Shown: piece by piece, positions 34,492-43,366 of the stretch
How the letters are laid out: each line of letters starts with the position of its first letter
How positions within the stretch are numbered: the stretch's first letter is position 1
NCBI RefSeq assembly: GCF_951230135.1
Contig: NZ_CATNVC010000011.1
Location: forward strand, 1 to 64,000
Length of the DNA: 64,000 nt
DNA from: Butyricicoccus sp. Marseille-Q5471
GTDB taxonomy: Bacteria > Bacillota > Clostridia > Oscillospirales > Butyricicoccaceae
Direction: 5' to 3'
Program-made: the position numbers and the translations under genes
The notes under the pieces: model-generated
Seen by the model: the letters and a program-made list of their open reading frames with translations, nothing else
Databases searched by the model: none
What the model was told of the DNA's origin: nothing

Positions 34492-36851
34492 ATCACTTTC
34501 ATCTCCTGCGCTGCTTTGACAGCGGCCAGACGATTTTTTACATTCATCTTGGCGTAAATATTTCCGGTATGGGTCTTTACCGTTGCCAGGCTGATATTCA
34601 GCAGTCTTCCGATTTCCGCATTGGACAGGCCGTTGACCAACAGTCGGAGCACATTCTTCTCCGCCTCGGACAGGTCGGCGCTCAGTTGATGCGCTGGCGC
34701 CAGATACCGCGGATAGCAGATGGCCTGCTTTTGTACTGCGGCAAGCAGCCGGCGGTGGTACGCCCCCCCTACATCCGGCTTCGCCTTTTGCAGCGGCTCG
34801 TAAATTGCGGCGCCCAAATCGCTCACCACGCGGTAAAACCCATAATCTTCGCAGATTTTAAGTGCATCTGACAGAACCTCCCGCCAGCCCGGCTGCCCCA
34901 TACGGTACAGCACGATGGTGCGCAGCAGGCGCGCTTCTATCCAGTTATAATGCCGCTGATAGCCTGCAAAATAATACTCCACCTGATCCAGCAGCGACAG
35001 CGCCTCGAGATGCATGCCCTTGACCAGATAAACCAGCACCTTGGTCAGGTATCGGTACCGTTCGAGCGAATAAAAATGCTCCTGCTCGTTGGGCGCTTGC
35101 TCGGCAAACCAATGCTCTGAAGCATCGTTGTCATTATTCAGCAGAGACAGCCGAACCAGAAACGCATCCACATTGAGCAGCAGCTGGCGCTTGCCCTGAT
35201 TTTGCACCTCCACACGAAACTGTTCCATCATTTCCTGCGCCGTGCTCGAACTGCCTTGGCAGAGAAACATGCGCGCCATCAGGGCATTTGCCGCAAACTC
35301 AAGCTGTAAGTTGCGGCATTTTTGGCACTCCGCCTTACCGCGATTGAGCAGCATCAGGCTTTCGGTAAAGTTGCCGTCCGCGTTTTTTTCAAACAGACTT
35401 TCGCCCAGTGCAATCTCGGGCAGGCCGGCTGCATAACTGCCAAACACCGTGTTGAGCAGCGGCGTTGCTGTTTCATAAAGGAAGCGATCCCTGCGACTCC
35501 AATCGCAGAAGTCCATGCTGCCGTTCATCACGCCGGGCATGTTGCCGCTGATGCTGACCTGCTGTATGCTCTGCCGCCGCGCGGCAATGCACTCAAGCTT
35601 GTCCAACATCTTTTCGATTCCCCGGTGCGGAATCGCAATCGACAAATAACTCAGCTTTTCCGCGGCGATTTTTTTGCGCGGATCGTTGTCCGGCAATGCA
35701 CGCTCCAGTGCGGCAAGCTTTTCCATCCATGCGTCGCTTTCCGCTGTGCGCAGGGAAACCGAATGGAGAAAGGCAAGCGCGCAAATCATTTCCGGCGAAT
35801 GCAGAACCTCCTGCTCGTCCAGTTCCAGATAATATTTTTCCAGTTCGTAGAAATACGCGTCCCCCGCATTGCCGCCTGCATTTTCAATCAGTATCTCGGT
35901 GACCCGTTGCTGGTCGCCTGCCATATGATAGTACCGCAGTGCATTGGGCAGGTCGTTTTCCATCGCATAATACAGCGCGGTACTGGTATAGTTGCGCTGC
36001 AAAAAGGCTTCATCGCACAGGCGTGACCGCTTATAAACCAGATAGGTTGAGAAAATGTGATAAAAGTGATAGTTTTGCTCCGAATCGCGCCTCAAAAAGC
36101 TGCCCATGGACAGCATGGTTTCCAAAATGCCGTTCATGTTGCCCTTGCCGCAAATCATACACACCTGCCGCTCGGTGAACTCCTCCAAATGACCGATTTG
36201 CAGCAAAACCTTCTGCACCTGACTGCTCCATCCGCTCCAAAGCATGTTATCAAAGTAGTCGTATACATCCAGTTCGGCAAGCTCGATTGCCTCGCGCGTC
36301 AACCCCTTTATTCTACAGACCCGTTGTGCCAAAAAAAATGCGCCCAGCAGCCAGCCCTGCACATAGTCGAGGATGCTTTTCGTCAACCCGCTGTTGCAGG
36401 AGATGCCGCGAAGCAGGAAAAATTCTGTCAGTTCCTGCTCGGTCAACCGCAGTTCGTCCAACCCGTAGCATGCCAGCTGATTGGTCGCGTAAAACGGCTT
36501 CAAAAACGGCGGCATGGCCGCGCGGCCAATCAGATAAAACCGTATGCCAAAGGGAGCCGCCGCCATCTGCCGGGACAGACTGTCCCGTTCTGCGTTGGTA
36601 AGCGTGTGCAAATCGTCCACCACAATATGCGGCACGCCCTGTTCCACATCGCTGCAAAATGCCTCCCACCAGTCCGCCTCCCGGGTTGACAAATAGTCGT
36701 GTGTCAGCTCATTCTGCTCCAGATACTGCTTGACCGCAGTCGTTTTGCCCCATCCGGTATGTGCACCGATATAGATTACCTTCTTTGTTTCCGCATCCAT
36801 CTGCAGACGGCTGCACAGTTCTCTGCGCAGGACGATGTGTCCCTCATTCAC
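34488..36851 (-). CDS. MalT-like LuxR-family ATP-dependent regulator
   Basis: The 787 residues have an N-terminal ATPase with Walker A GAHTGWGKTT (about 29-38) and a VDDLHTL Walker-B-like segment, a long TPR-like helical middle (about 290-700), and a C-terminal LuxR helix-turn-helix (LSEAEKNVLRLLVNGLSNAEIGRLLNISLATVKTHTGNIYAKMNVKNRLAAV). This is the layout of the STAND regulator MalT, which is switched by a ligand and ATP. GTG 36851 with AGGGGG upstream is the start. Being first in the operon, it probably controls the giant surface protein and itself. Confidence 0.9.
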   Translation of the reverse strand: MNEGHIVLRRELCSRLQMDAETKKVIYIGAHTGWGKTTAVKQYLEQNELTHDYLSTREADWWEAFCSDVEQGVPHIVVDDLHTLTNAERDSLSRQMAAAPFGIRFYLIGRAAMPPFLKPFYATNQLACYGLDELRLTEQELTEFFLLRGISCNSGLTKSILDYVQGWLLGAFFLAQRVCRIKGLTREAIELAELDVYDYFDNMLWSGWSSQVQKVLLQIGHLEEFTERQVCMICGKGNMNGILETMLSMGSFLRRDSEQNYHFYHIFSTYLVYKRSRLCDEAFLQRNYTSTALYYAMENDLPNALRYYHMAGDQQRVTEILIENAGGNAGDAYFYELEKYYLELDEQEVLHSPEMICALAFLHSVSLRTAESDAWMEKLAALERALPDNDPRKKIAAEKLSYLSIAIPHRGIEKMLDKLECIAARRQSIQQVSISGNMPGVMNGSMDFCDWSRRDRFLYETATPLLNTVFGSYAAGLPEIALGESLFEKNADGNFTESLMLLNRGKAECQKCRNLQLEFAANALMARMFLCQGSSSTAQEMMEQFRVEVQNQGKRQLLLNVDAFLVRLSLLNNDNDASEHWFAEQAPNEQEHFYSLERYRYLTKVLVYLVKGMHLEALSLLDQVEYYFAGYQRHYNWIEARLLRTIVLYRMGQPGWREVLSDALKICEDYGFYRVVSDLGAAIYEPLQKAKPDVGGAYHRRLLAAVQKQAICYPRYLAPAHQLSADLSEAEKNVLRLLVNGLSNAEIGRLLNISLATVKTHTGNIYAKMNVKNRLAAVKAAQEMKVI

Positions 36852-36922
36852 GATGCAGTCCCCCTAAAATACCTCATGCTTTCAATATATTGCCTATCAT
36901 AGCACACCCTTCCGTTTCTGTA

Positions 36923-36940
36923 ATCATACCAAAGTATGAT
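36923..36940. promoter_or_regulatory. Inverted repeat upstream of the LuxR-type regulator
   Basis: ATCATAC-CAAA-GTATGAT is a perfect 7-4-7 palindrome. On the minus strand it partly covers a weak -35 box (ATTACA) 17 bases from TATGAT. It is a plausible operator for the regulator encoded just downstream. Confidence 0.5.
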
Positions 36941-36988
36941 ACCCGAGATTCAATTTAACCGCGGCATCCTCCCCCGCAGCAAATGAAT

Positions 36989-37025
36989 AGCGGAATGCAG
37001 TTGTCAATCACCACTGCATTCCGCT
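36989..37025 (-). terminator. Terminator overlapping the end of the asparagine-synthase-like gene
   Basis: AGCGGAATGCAG (36989-37000) and CTGCATTCCGCT (37014-37025) form a 12-bp stem across a 13-base loop that contains the stop codon at 37004-37006. Confidence 0.6.
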
Positions 37026-38476
37026 GCAAACAACTGTCCGTTGATGGGAAATTGCAGCAAATCCGGCCACAATCGGCGGATAACGCCAAAAAACAGTTTC
37101 TTATGCAAGCGATCCTCATAAGGGAGGGACAGCATTTTGGATAGGATTTTGCGATTGTTAAACAGCAGGAACGTGTCGTGCGCCATATCGCTCTCCAACA
37201 GAAGCCAGCTATGCCACTGTGCCATGATGAGTTCCCACTCGAACAGGTCATAAAAGTCGTAGTGATAGAGGTTTTCCGGCGTAAAACCGGTCAGGTCGAT
37301 GAACTCACTCATCTTCTCAATGACGCGGGCATCATGCTGCATCGGTGTCATGGTATAGAGATAGGCGAGCGTTTCCGGCGAAAACCCACATCGCTCATGA
37401 TCGCTGAGGTCGGCTTTCGCCACTTCTGCAATATTGGAGCGCAGATGGATTTTCCCATGCGGCCAGTCATCCGCATAAATCTTGTTGAGCCAGGGCAATC
37501 CGCGGGGCAGGCCGAGATTGCGCTGCCATACCTGCTCCAACTCATACAAATCCTTTTTGTATTTTTCGTTGCTCCATCGATACACGGTGTGCCGCAGTGC
37601 AAAATGCCGACAGATTGCCGTAGCCGTCTTAAAATCCTCACAGTGCGTGCTATTCTTTGTTAAATGCGTGAAAAAGGTCATATCGTCCGCCACGGCTTTG
37701 CAGGCCGACAGCGTAAACCGGGAGTCTAAACCCGCGGAAAGCGACATCATGATTTGCTCTTTTTGATGCAGCAGGGTAATTTGCCGCACCATCAGCGCCG
37801 CGACCTCTTCTTCGAGCGCGGCATAATCCGTACAGACCGGATTCTCCTCCGAAGGGAAGATGCGCGTAACCTGTTTGGTGCGCGCATCCACCTTGGTATT
37901 CGGCGTCAGCAGCCGAACATTATCATACGGCGAAATCACGCCCGGAAGACGCTTGAGCGGTGCTTTTTTATAAAAAGGATTATAGAAGAAATAACAGGCT
38001 TCATCCGAGCGTTCATATCCCATCAAATCTGCAATCATCGTGGCGTGAGACGAAAATATGACCCGGCCGATGGCTCGATCATAGTAGACGGTTCGCGTAG
38101 CGCACGCATCCGCAAAGAATTCCAGCGTGCCGCCATAGTACAGCGCCAAAACGAACCTGCCTGAAAGCTCGCTGAGATAATCGAGAAAGCAGGCTTCGGA
38201 GCTTTGGCGGCAGTGAAGCAGATTTTGCGCAATGCGCTCCGCATCGTTTTGCTCGTCAAACGGATTGAGCACCAATCCGATCAGCAGCACCGCGTCGGCA
38301 TCGGCACGAGCAATCGCTGTCGGCACGCAGTCATCGCAGTATGCGGTCCACTGTGCAAACGGAATGGCACGAAATCGCCCGAACGCTTGCTGCGAACATC
38401 TGTCAACGAATCGAGGGTTTGGCAAATCGGTAAACAAAAACCCTCTTTTATAGAGCAATGCATCATATTTCCCCAT
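37004..38476 (-). CDS. Asparagine-synthase-like protein of a surface-glycan locus
   Basis: The 490 residues show the PP-loop SLSAGLDSR (245-253), the ATP pyrophosphatase motif of asparagine synthetase B. The N-terminal half (about 1-200, with FFADACATRTVYYDRAIGRVIFSSHA) resembles the glutaminase-type fold but lacks the N-terminal Cys, so it cannot hydrolyse Gln in the standard way. Such proteins, often annotated asparagine synthase, amidate sugars or peptides in polysaccharide clusters. It follows a Cys-rich protein gene after 37 bases with GGAGG at its start. Confidence 0.8.
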   Translation of the reverse strand: MGKYDALLYKRGFLFTDLPNPRFVDRCSQQAFGRFRAIPFAQWTAYCDDCVPTAIARADADAVLLIGLVLNPFDEQNDAERIAQNLLHCRQSSEACFLDYLSELSGRFVLALYYGGTLEFFADACATRTVYYDRAIGRVIFSSHATMIADLMGYERSDEACYFFYNPFYKKAPLKRLPGVISPYDNVRLLTPNTKVDARTKQVTRIFPSEENPVCTDYAALEEEVAALMVRQITLLHQKEQIMMSLSAGLDSRFTLSACKAVADDMTFFTHLTKNSTHCEDFKTATAICRHFALRHTVYRWSNEKYKKDLYELEQVWQRNLGLPRGLPWLNKIYADDWPHGKIHLRSNIAEVAKADLSDHERCGFSPETLAYLYTMTPMQHDARVIEKMSEFIDLTGFTPENLYHYDFYDLFEWELIMAQWHSWLLLESDMAHDTFLLFNNRKILSKMLSLPYEDRLHKKLFFGVIRRLWPDLLQFPINGQLFAAECSGD

Positions 38477-38513
38477 CTCTTTCCTCCCAATCAGAACCGC
38501 CCGGCATCCGGTG

Positions 38514-39332
38514 TTATTTCATACTTAGTGGAATATCTGCATCAAAAAACGCGTCACAAACCGATACATCGGGTTTTTCATGCGGAACAACAAACCCGCT
38601 CGACGCAATGTTGAGCGCAACAATTCGGTAAACAAACAGCATCATATAGGATCCGACCGTGATATATATATATTTAAGGGTATCTTCATACATACCATCG
38701 CAAATATCATCACAGTCCACCGCTTGCTCGACGCAGACGATGCTCACATCGAGCGGATACGCCTGCAGTTCTACCAATGCATGCGGTCCGGCACTGCTGC
38801 CGCGGCAATCCGAAAAATCCGAGCAGGCAACGGCAGATTGTCCTCCGCCGTACATAGTGAATCTGCGTTCGCACCGAAAGGATACACATAAATCCATCTT
38901 TGTCTCGGTGCGGATTTCCCCGGGGATATCTTCCAAGCACACGCATTGGATGGGCAGCGGGCGCAAAAGATGGTTCAGAAACTGCAGCCTGCATGCATAC
39001 TGCACACAGACTTCGATTTCCCAGCACCCTTTTTTCAGCTCTGACGGACGTACAACCGTTGTTCCCAGCTGTTCCACGTGGAAGCTTTCATCCACCAGTT
39101 TGACTTTTGAGACATAGTCCGGCAGGATCACCGGACGCCCCGGCTGCACCAGTCGCCCAAATGTCCCCGAGCCTTCCCGGTTTTCGAGAATAATACATTC
39201 GCAAGGCTCTGCGGAAATCCAAGGGCCGTATGGATCGCACGTTTTTTGCCTGCATTGGTCATATATTTTAAAAGCAAGTATGGCATCTTCCTCCTGCTTG
39301 CAGTTTGGATGATTCCATATTGGTGAGAGCAT
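38514..39332 (-). CDS. Cys-rich protein of unknown function, possibly spore-coat type
   Basis: The start is taken as ATG 39332 because GGAG (39342-39345) lies directly against the upstream ATG 39341, which is too close. The 272 residues hold about 17 Cys, with KQEEDAILAFKIYDQCRQKTCD near the start and repeated C-x-C/C-x-x-C-like spacing. This suits a disulfide- or metal-rich spore-surface protein, and the beta-rich middle (ELKKGCWEIEVCVQYACRLQFLN) could be a self-associating module. A sequence like the sporulation SigE -10 box (CATAGAAT, 39363-39356) lies just upstream. The family is not named here. Confidence 0.65.
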   Translation of the reverse strand: MLSPIWNHPNCKQEEDAILAFKIYDQCRQKTCDPYGPWISAEPCECIILENREGSGTFGRLVQPGRPVILPDYVSKVKLVDESFHVEQLGTTVVRPSELKKGCWEIEVCVQYACRLQFLNHLLRPLPIQCVCLEDIPGEIRTETKMDLCVSFRCERRFTMYGGGQSAVACSDFSDCRGSSAGPHALVELQAYPLDVSIVCVEQAVDCDDICDGMYEDTLKYIYITVGSYMMLFVYRIVALNIASSGFVVPHEKPDVSVCDAFFDADIPLSMK

Positions 39333-39355
39333 AAAATTCATCTCCTTTCCGCCCC

Positions 39356-39363
39356 ATTCTATG
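39356..39363 (-). promoter_or_regulatory. Possible SigE-type -10 box
   Basis: On the minus strand CATAGAAT matches 7 of 8 positions of the SigE consensus CATACAnT. A weak -35 (CAATCAT) lies 15 bases upstream. It would place the Cys-rich and asparagine-synthase-like genes in the mother-cell sporulation programme. Confidence 0.35.
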
Positions 39364-39406
39364 AAAACGCCCGATCAAATGATTGTATTCTGCCATGGAG
39401 GTCACT

Positions 39407-40381
39407 ATGAACGTTCTGTTCTGCGCACGCAGCAATCTGCTCACTCACCCTGCTGGGGACACCATTCAGGTGCAGAAAAGCGCTGAATACCTCCGTCAAG
39501 GCGGGATATCGGTCGAAATTGGCCCTGTCCCTTCGGCGCAATCGGATTACGAGGTCATTCACCTATGGGGGCTGCATCCCATGGAAGAAATCTATCCGGC
39601 CTTTGAACGCGCCCGGCTGAGCGGCGCCAAAATCGCCGTTTCGCCGATCTACTGGAATCTATCGCGGTACTATACCGCACTGCACAGTATTGACCGCCTC
39701 GCCCAGTGGAATTGGCTTTGCCGGTTTCGGCGGGAGATTCTCCAAGAGTGCGATAAAATTTTTGTCTCCGGACATTTGGAGATGCACTCCCTGCAGCAGG
39801 ATATCGGTGTGGAGCTTCCCTACACCGTGGTGCCGAACGGCGTTGATGCGCGTGTTTTTCATCCCAAAGAGGAGGCATCCGCCCCACAGAACTCCTATAT
39901 CCTTTGCGCGGCCCGCATCTGCCCGCGCAAAAACCAGCTTGCACTTGCCAAAGCCTGCGCTGCCATGAACCGACCATTGATTCTGGCCGGATCGGTTGGC
40001 AATCAACGCTATTTACAGCAGTGCCTTGCCTATGAGCAGGTGCAGTATGCCGGTGTGCTGGACTGGGAAGCGCTGTCCAAACTGTATGAACAGGCCGAGC
40101 TACACGTGCTTGCCAGTTATGTCGAGACACCCGGTCTTGCCACACTGGAGGCCGCATGCATGGGCTGCAACGTTGTCTCTACCGCCGAGGGAGATGCCTC
40201 CGAATATCTCGAAAATCTGGCAACCTACTGTGACCCCTATCAGGCTGGCAGCATTGAGCAGGCCATTGCCGATGCCCTGTCTCACAGCTTTCAGCCGCAG
40301 CTTCGGCAGCACCTGCTGGCGCACTACCAGTGGGAAGAATGCCTTGCGCCCTTGCTCCAAGGCTATCAGGAATGGCTCTAA
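39407..40381 (+). CDS. Glycosyltransferase, GT4 family
   Basis: The start is ATG 39407, behind GGAGGT (39397-39402); the upstream in-frame ATG is less likely. The 324 residues make a GT-B fold: PAGDTIQVQKSAEYLRQGGISVEIG at the N-terminus, and at the C-terminus NSYILCAARICPRKNQLALAKAC, LEAACMGCNVVSTAEGDASEYL (nucleotide-sugar site) and AHYQWEECLAPLLQGYQEWL. It transfers a sugar from a nucleotide donor to an unknown acceptor. It is convergent with the next gene and overlaps its end by 4 bases. Confidence 0.88.
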   Translation: MNVLFCARSNLLTHPAGDTIQVQKSAEYLRQGGISVEIGPVPSAQSDYEVIHLWGLHPMEEIYPAFERARLSGAKIAVSPIYWNLSRYYTALHSIDRLAQWNWLCRFRREILQECDKIFVSGHLEMHSLQQDIGVELPYTVVPNGVDARVFHPKEEASAPQNSYILCAARICPRKNQLALAKACAAMNRPLILAGSVGNQRYLQQCLAYEQVQYAGVLDWEALSKLYEQAELHVLASYVETPGLATLEAACMGCNVVSTAEGDASEYLENLATYCDPYQAGSIEQAIADALSHSFQPQLRQHLLAHYQWEECLAPLLQGYQEWL

Positions 40382-41706
40382 ACCGTGACGATTGGACGAT
40401 AATCCTCCGTATGGCAGATAAACTGGCAGCTGCGCAGCAAAACTTCATCGCTGACCTTGCAGGTGTGCTCTGTTTTGCTTGCCCGCCGGCAGTAAACATA
40501 GTTGAAACGGTCGGTCGAGTACATGGAGACCCCGTTTTTGATGCATTCCTTTAAAAACACGCTGTCTGACCCCTGCCGTTTTTCGCGAAAACGGATATGG
40601 TCGAGCACTTCTCGCTTAATGATAAATCCCGATCCGGAGAGAAAACGGACATAACGGTTCTCCATACCGGGGCAAATCAGCGCAAGAATATGGCTGGATT
40701 CAAAATAGCAAAAATAGCTGAGTTTTCCGACGATTTCGGTTTTCGCATACGGAAAGGCGTTCATCAAATCGGTCAGAAATTCCGGTGCATAGTAATTATC
40801 ATCATCAAATTTCGTGACATACGGGAAATCGCTGTGGTCAATCCCCTCGTTCAGACAGATGCCGAGCGGCAGCGCCTCATCCACGCGCAGCACTGTCGCA
40901 TTTTTCGACAGACGGGCTCGTTCCTTCCACGGCTCTATGTCGATGCCGTTATGATTTAAAATGACAACCAGCTCCCTCGGCTCATATGTCTGGCAATCAT
41001 AGTTTGCAAAAATGGTCTCCATCGAGTCCAGTTTGTTGGTAGCTGTCAGCACGGTAACACCGGGATGCGGCATTCTGGCATCTTCTCTGCCCAGTGCGGC
41101 CAAAATGGTCTCCAACCGATGCGTATACGTGTTTGCGGCCGCCGTTTCTCGCAAAAAAGCGAGGTCTGCCGCCGCCGGCATCAGATCCTTTCTGCCGAAA
41201 TGCGTGGTGTTGACCGGCCCGCAGTTCAATAGTTGCACGCCATATGGCAAAAACGCGAAGCTTCGTTTAAAGGCATCGCGCTGGTATTGCGCCAAGGTCT
41301 GCGGGTTGGCAACCAAGATATGGTCAAACGGCGCGGCAAGCTGTTTTCTTTCCTCCCACCGTTCGGGGCCCTCGGTGTCCCAATAAATGGTTGGAATCCC
41401 GCAAACCTTACACCGTTGCGCCACGGCTTGCAGCGTGCTGAGCCTCCACTGCCACGGAATTGCGTTTTCACTCACTGTGGCAGGCGACTGCGCCAGAAAA
41501 AAGGTGATGTTTCCGCTATTGAGCGTATCCTCCCAGTTTTCCTGACACAGAGGAAGCAGGTTGCACTCACTCTCCATATCCCACAAAAGCGATGGCTGCA
41601 GCATGCAGGCAACCGTCACATCGTCCCGCACCTTAGGCATGCCGGACAGGTTGGGCGGGACGGCAGAATACTTTTCATAGCTGCGGATATTCGGTAAAAT
41701 CGGCAT
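40378..41706 (-). CDS. Bifunctional glycosyltransferase: CgeB-like N-half and GT2 C-half
   Basis: The 442 residues have two parts. The first (about 1-215) has CGIPTIYWDTEGPERWEERKQLAAPFDHILVANP, resembling the spore-maturation glycosyltransferase CgeB. The second (about 216-442) is a GT2 domain with HPGVTVLTATNKLDSMETIFANYDCQTYEPRELVVIL, FPYVTKFDDDNYYAPEF (Asp-rich metal site) and GSGFIIKREVLDHIRF. It lies 24 bases behind the UDP-sugar dehydrogenase remnant on the same strand. CgeB decorates Bacillus spore surfaces, which supports a spore-glycan role. Confidence 0.82.
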   Translation of the reverse strand: MPILPNIRSYEKYSAVPPNLSGMPKVRDDVTVACMLQPSLLWDMESECNLLPLCQENWEDTLNSGNITFFLAQSPATVSENAIPWQWRLSTLQAVAQRCKVCGIPTIYWDTEGPERWEERKQLAAPFDHILVANPQTLAQYQRDAFKRSFAFLPYGVQLLNCGPVNTTHFGRKDLMPAAADLAFLRETAAANTYTHRLETILAALGREDARMPHPGVTVLTATNKLDSMETIFANYDCQTYEPRELVVILNHNGIDIEPWKERARLSKNATVLRVDEALPLGICLNEGIDHSDFPYVTKFDDDNYYAPEFLTDLMNAFPYAKTEIVGKLSYFCYFESSHILALICPGMENRYVRFLSGSGFIIKREVLDHIRFREKRQGSDSVFLKECIKNGVSMYSTDRFNYVYCRRASKTEHTCKVSDEVLLRSCQFICHTEDYRPIVTV

Positions 41707-41730
41707 AGTGTTCCCCTCCGGACGTACTTA

Positions 41731-42654
41731 TCATTGAAAAAGCGCTACGCCGCTCGTCGGTTTCAGCACATGCTGCGTATCCATTATAATAGGCGGCGTT
41801 GCCATATGAGCAGCAAGCGCGGCGGTATCCAGCGGCATCGCACGCTGCAGCGCCGTAATCACAAGGCAGTCGGCATCCTGCACGGCATCCGCAAGCGAAG
41901 CCGCCTGAAACGGAAACTGCGGCGGCACCAGCGGGTCATAGGCACGCACCTGCGCCCCGATATCCTCAAGCTCCCGAATTAAATCGAGCGCCGGACTGTT
42001 TCGCAAATCCGCGCAGTAGCTTTTCATCGCAAGCCCCGCAACGGCAATTTTTGCACCCTTCACCGATTTTCCGGCCTTGCTCAAGGCTTGGATCATCCGT
42101 TGCGCCAGCTGATGCGGACGCTCCTGATTCAGTTTTCGTGCGGTTTGAGACAGGGTCAGACCGTCATCCGGCATCGCCCCCCGCAGGTAGGACAGCGCGT
42201 TTGGCAGGCAATAGCCGCCCACGCCCGGCCCTGAGGTCAGCATGGAAACGCGGGGATTGACATTTACGAGCTGCTGCAGCTCCGCATCATCAATTTTCAG
42301 TGAAACGGCAGCGTCGCTGATTTCGTTTGCAAATGCAATGTTGACGTCCCGGCAGATATTCTGCACCACTTTGGCCATCTCGGCGGTTCGGATATTGGAT
42401 GCGGTGTGAATCGGAACCTGGGTGACGGTACGGAAAAAGGCAAGCGCCTTTTGCAGGCTTTCTTCATCCATGCCGGACAGAATCAGCGGATTTTTCTCCA
42501 ATTCCTCAAACGCCTGCGTTTCAATGATGGTTTCCGGGCAGTACGCGAAGTGGAACGGCAGATTGCGCCGCTGCAAAATGGGCAGAATGGTCGTTTCGCA
42601 GGTTCCCGGAATCATGGTGGAGCGGAGAACAATCAGGTCGTGCGGCGCCAGCAC
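41731..42654 (-). CDS. UDP-glucose/ManNAc dehydrogenase, C-terminal part (frameshifted gene)
   Basis: This 307-residue frame carries the middle and C-terminal domains of a UDP-sugar 6-dehydrogenase: VLRSTMIPGT, NIRTAEMAKVVQN, VNPRVSMLTSGPGVGGYCLPNALS (the Cys is the catalytic nucleophile, in place of the usual GxCxxKD) and GLAMKSYCADLRNSPALDLIRELEDIG. It continues from the N-terminal frame with one frameshift near 42669-42690. Read-through of the shift gives HCAVEAIADVLAPHD, the family's expected sequence. It makes UDP-sugar acids for surface glycans. Confidence 0.8.
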   Translation of the reverse strand: MLAPHDLIVLRSTMIPGTCETTILPILQRRNLPFHFAYCPETIIETQAFEELEKNPLILSGMDEESLQKALAFFRTVTQVPIHTASNIRTAEMAKVVQNICRDVNIAFANEISDAAVSLKIDDAELQQLVNVNPRVSMLTSGPGVGGYCLPNALSYLRGAMPDDGLTLSQTARKLNQERPHQLAQRMIQALSKAGKSVKGAKIAVAGLAMKSYCADLRNSPALDLIRELEDIGAQVRAYDPLVPPQFPFQAASLADAVQDADCLVITALQRAMPLDTAALAAHMATPPIIMDTQHVLKPTSGVALFQ

Positions 42655-42668
42655 ATCTGCGATGGCCT

Positions 42669-42989
42669 CTACCGCACAATGACCGGCGACAGATCCTTGC
42701 TTCCATCCGGTCGGTCTGCGATGCCGACCGAGATCAGAAACACCGCCGGTTCTGCTCCGACCCGGTCAATCTTTTCTCCTATTTGAAGCACACCGCGTTC
42801 GATGAGTGTTTTTGCGATTTCTTTGATGGGAACACCGTTGCGGTATTCCTCTATATCAATACGGCCAGCACGGATTTGTGCAATGCGCTCACAATCGATA
42901 TCGACCCCAAGCACAACTTGACCCGACAGAGCAAGCCAACATGCGAGCGGAAGTCCAACATGCCCAAGGCCTAGAACATAAGATGTCAT
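42669..42989 (-). CDS. UDP-glucose/ManNAc dehydrogenase, N-terminal part (frameshifted gene)
   Basis: The 106 residues hold the NAD-binding Rossmann motif YVLGLGHVGLPLACWLALSGQVVLGVDID and IRAGRIDIEEYRNG, ending at a TAG right after DLSPVIVR. The two parts together give about 414 residues, the usual length of this family. One missing base (or a 2-base excess) explains the break; no slippery heptamer is visible. AGGAGG precedes ATG 42989. A SigE-like CATACACT lies upstream at 43026-43019 on the minus strand. Confidence 0.8.
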   Translation of the reverse strand: MTSYVLGLGHVGLPLACWLALSGQVVLGVDIDCERIAQIRAGRIDIEEYRNGVPIKEIAKTLIERGVLQIGEKIDRVGAEPAVFLISVGIADRPDGSKDLSPVIVR

Positions 42990-43366
42990 GGTTTTCCTCC
43001 TAAAATCACTTTCAAATCAGTGTATGCGTATGCTGATATGCAAGTGCCCGCCGTTTGGCCGTATTCACAGGCATCCCTACAATAGCCGCGGACAGGCCCA
43101 TATCCTTTTCCAGCCTTGACGAGAAATATCTTTATGTTATATTAACAAATTAATTTACTAAACGTATATCATTGTTCCTCCTTGACTATCCGGCACTCAC
43201 ATGACAGACACTTGCAGATTGCATAAACAGATAGGAAACAACTCTCTCCTTTACACGAAATTGGAACTCGTGCCCTCATGCCTGCAGCGAAGTATTGTCT
43301 CGCGTACTTTATAATGCTTTTCGATCCGGATACACTAAATGCAGTCTGCAAAGGAGGACTTTGATT
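42990..43366. other. Non-coding stretch between the UDP-sugar dehydrogenase and the SDR
   Basis: No credible gene is visible. It holds the ribosome site of the minus-strand gene, and a plus-strand promoter candidate TTGACG (43116-43121), 16-base spacer, TATATT (43138-43143). An AT-rich segment at 43130-43170 and a TATAAT at 43310 follow, before the SDR ribosome site AAGGAGG. Confidence 0.5.

Noticed and set aside
42665-42695. Programmed ribosomal frameshift in the UDP-sugar dehydrogenase
   Set aside because: No slippery heptamer, downstream stem or internal ribosome-like site is visible. Programmed shifts are not known in this family.
43169-43351. 60-codon frame on the minus strand upstream of the SDR
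   Set aside because: It has no ribosome site or recognisable feature, and it crosses the SDR promoter region.
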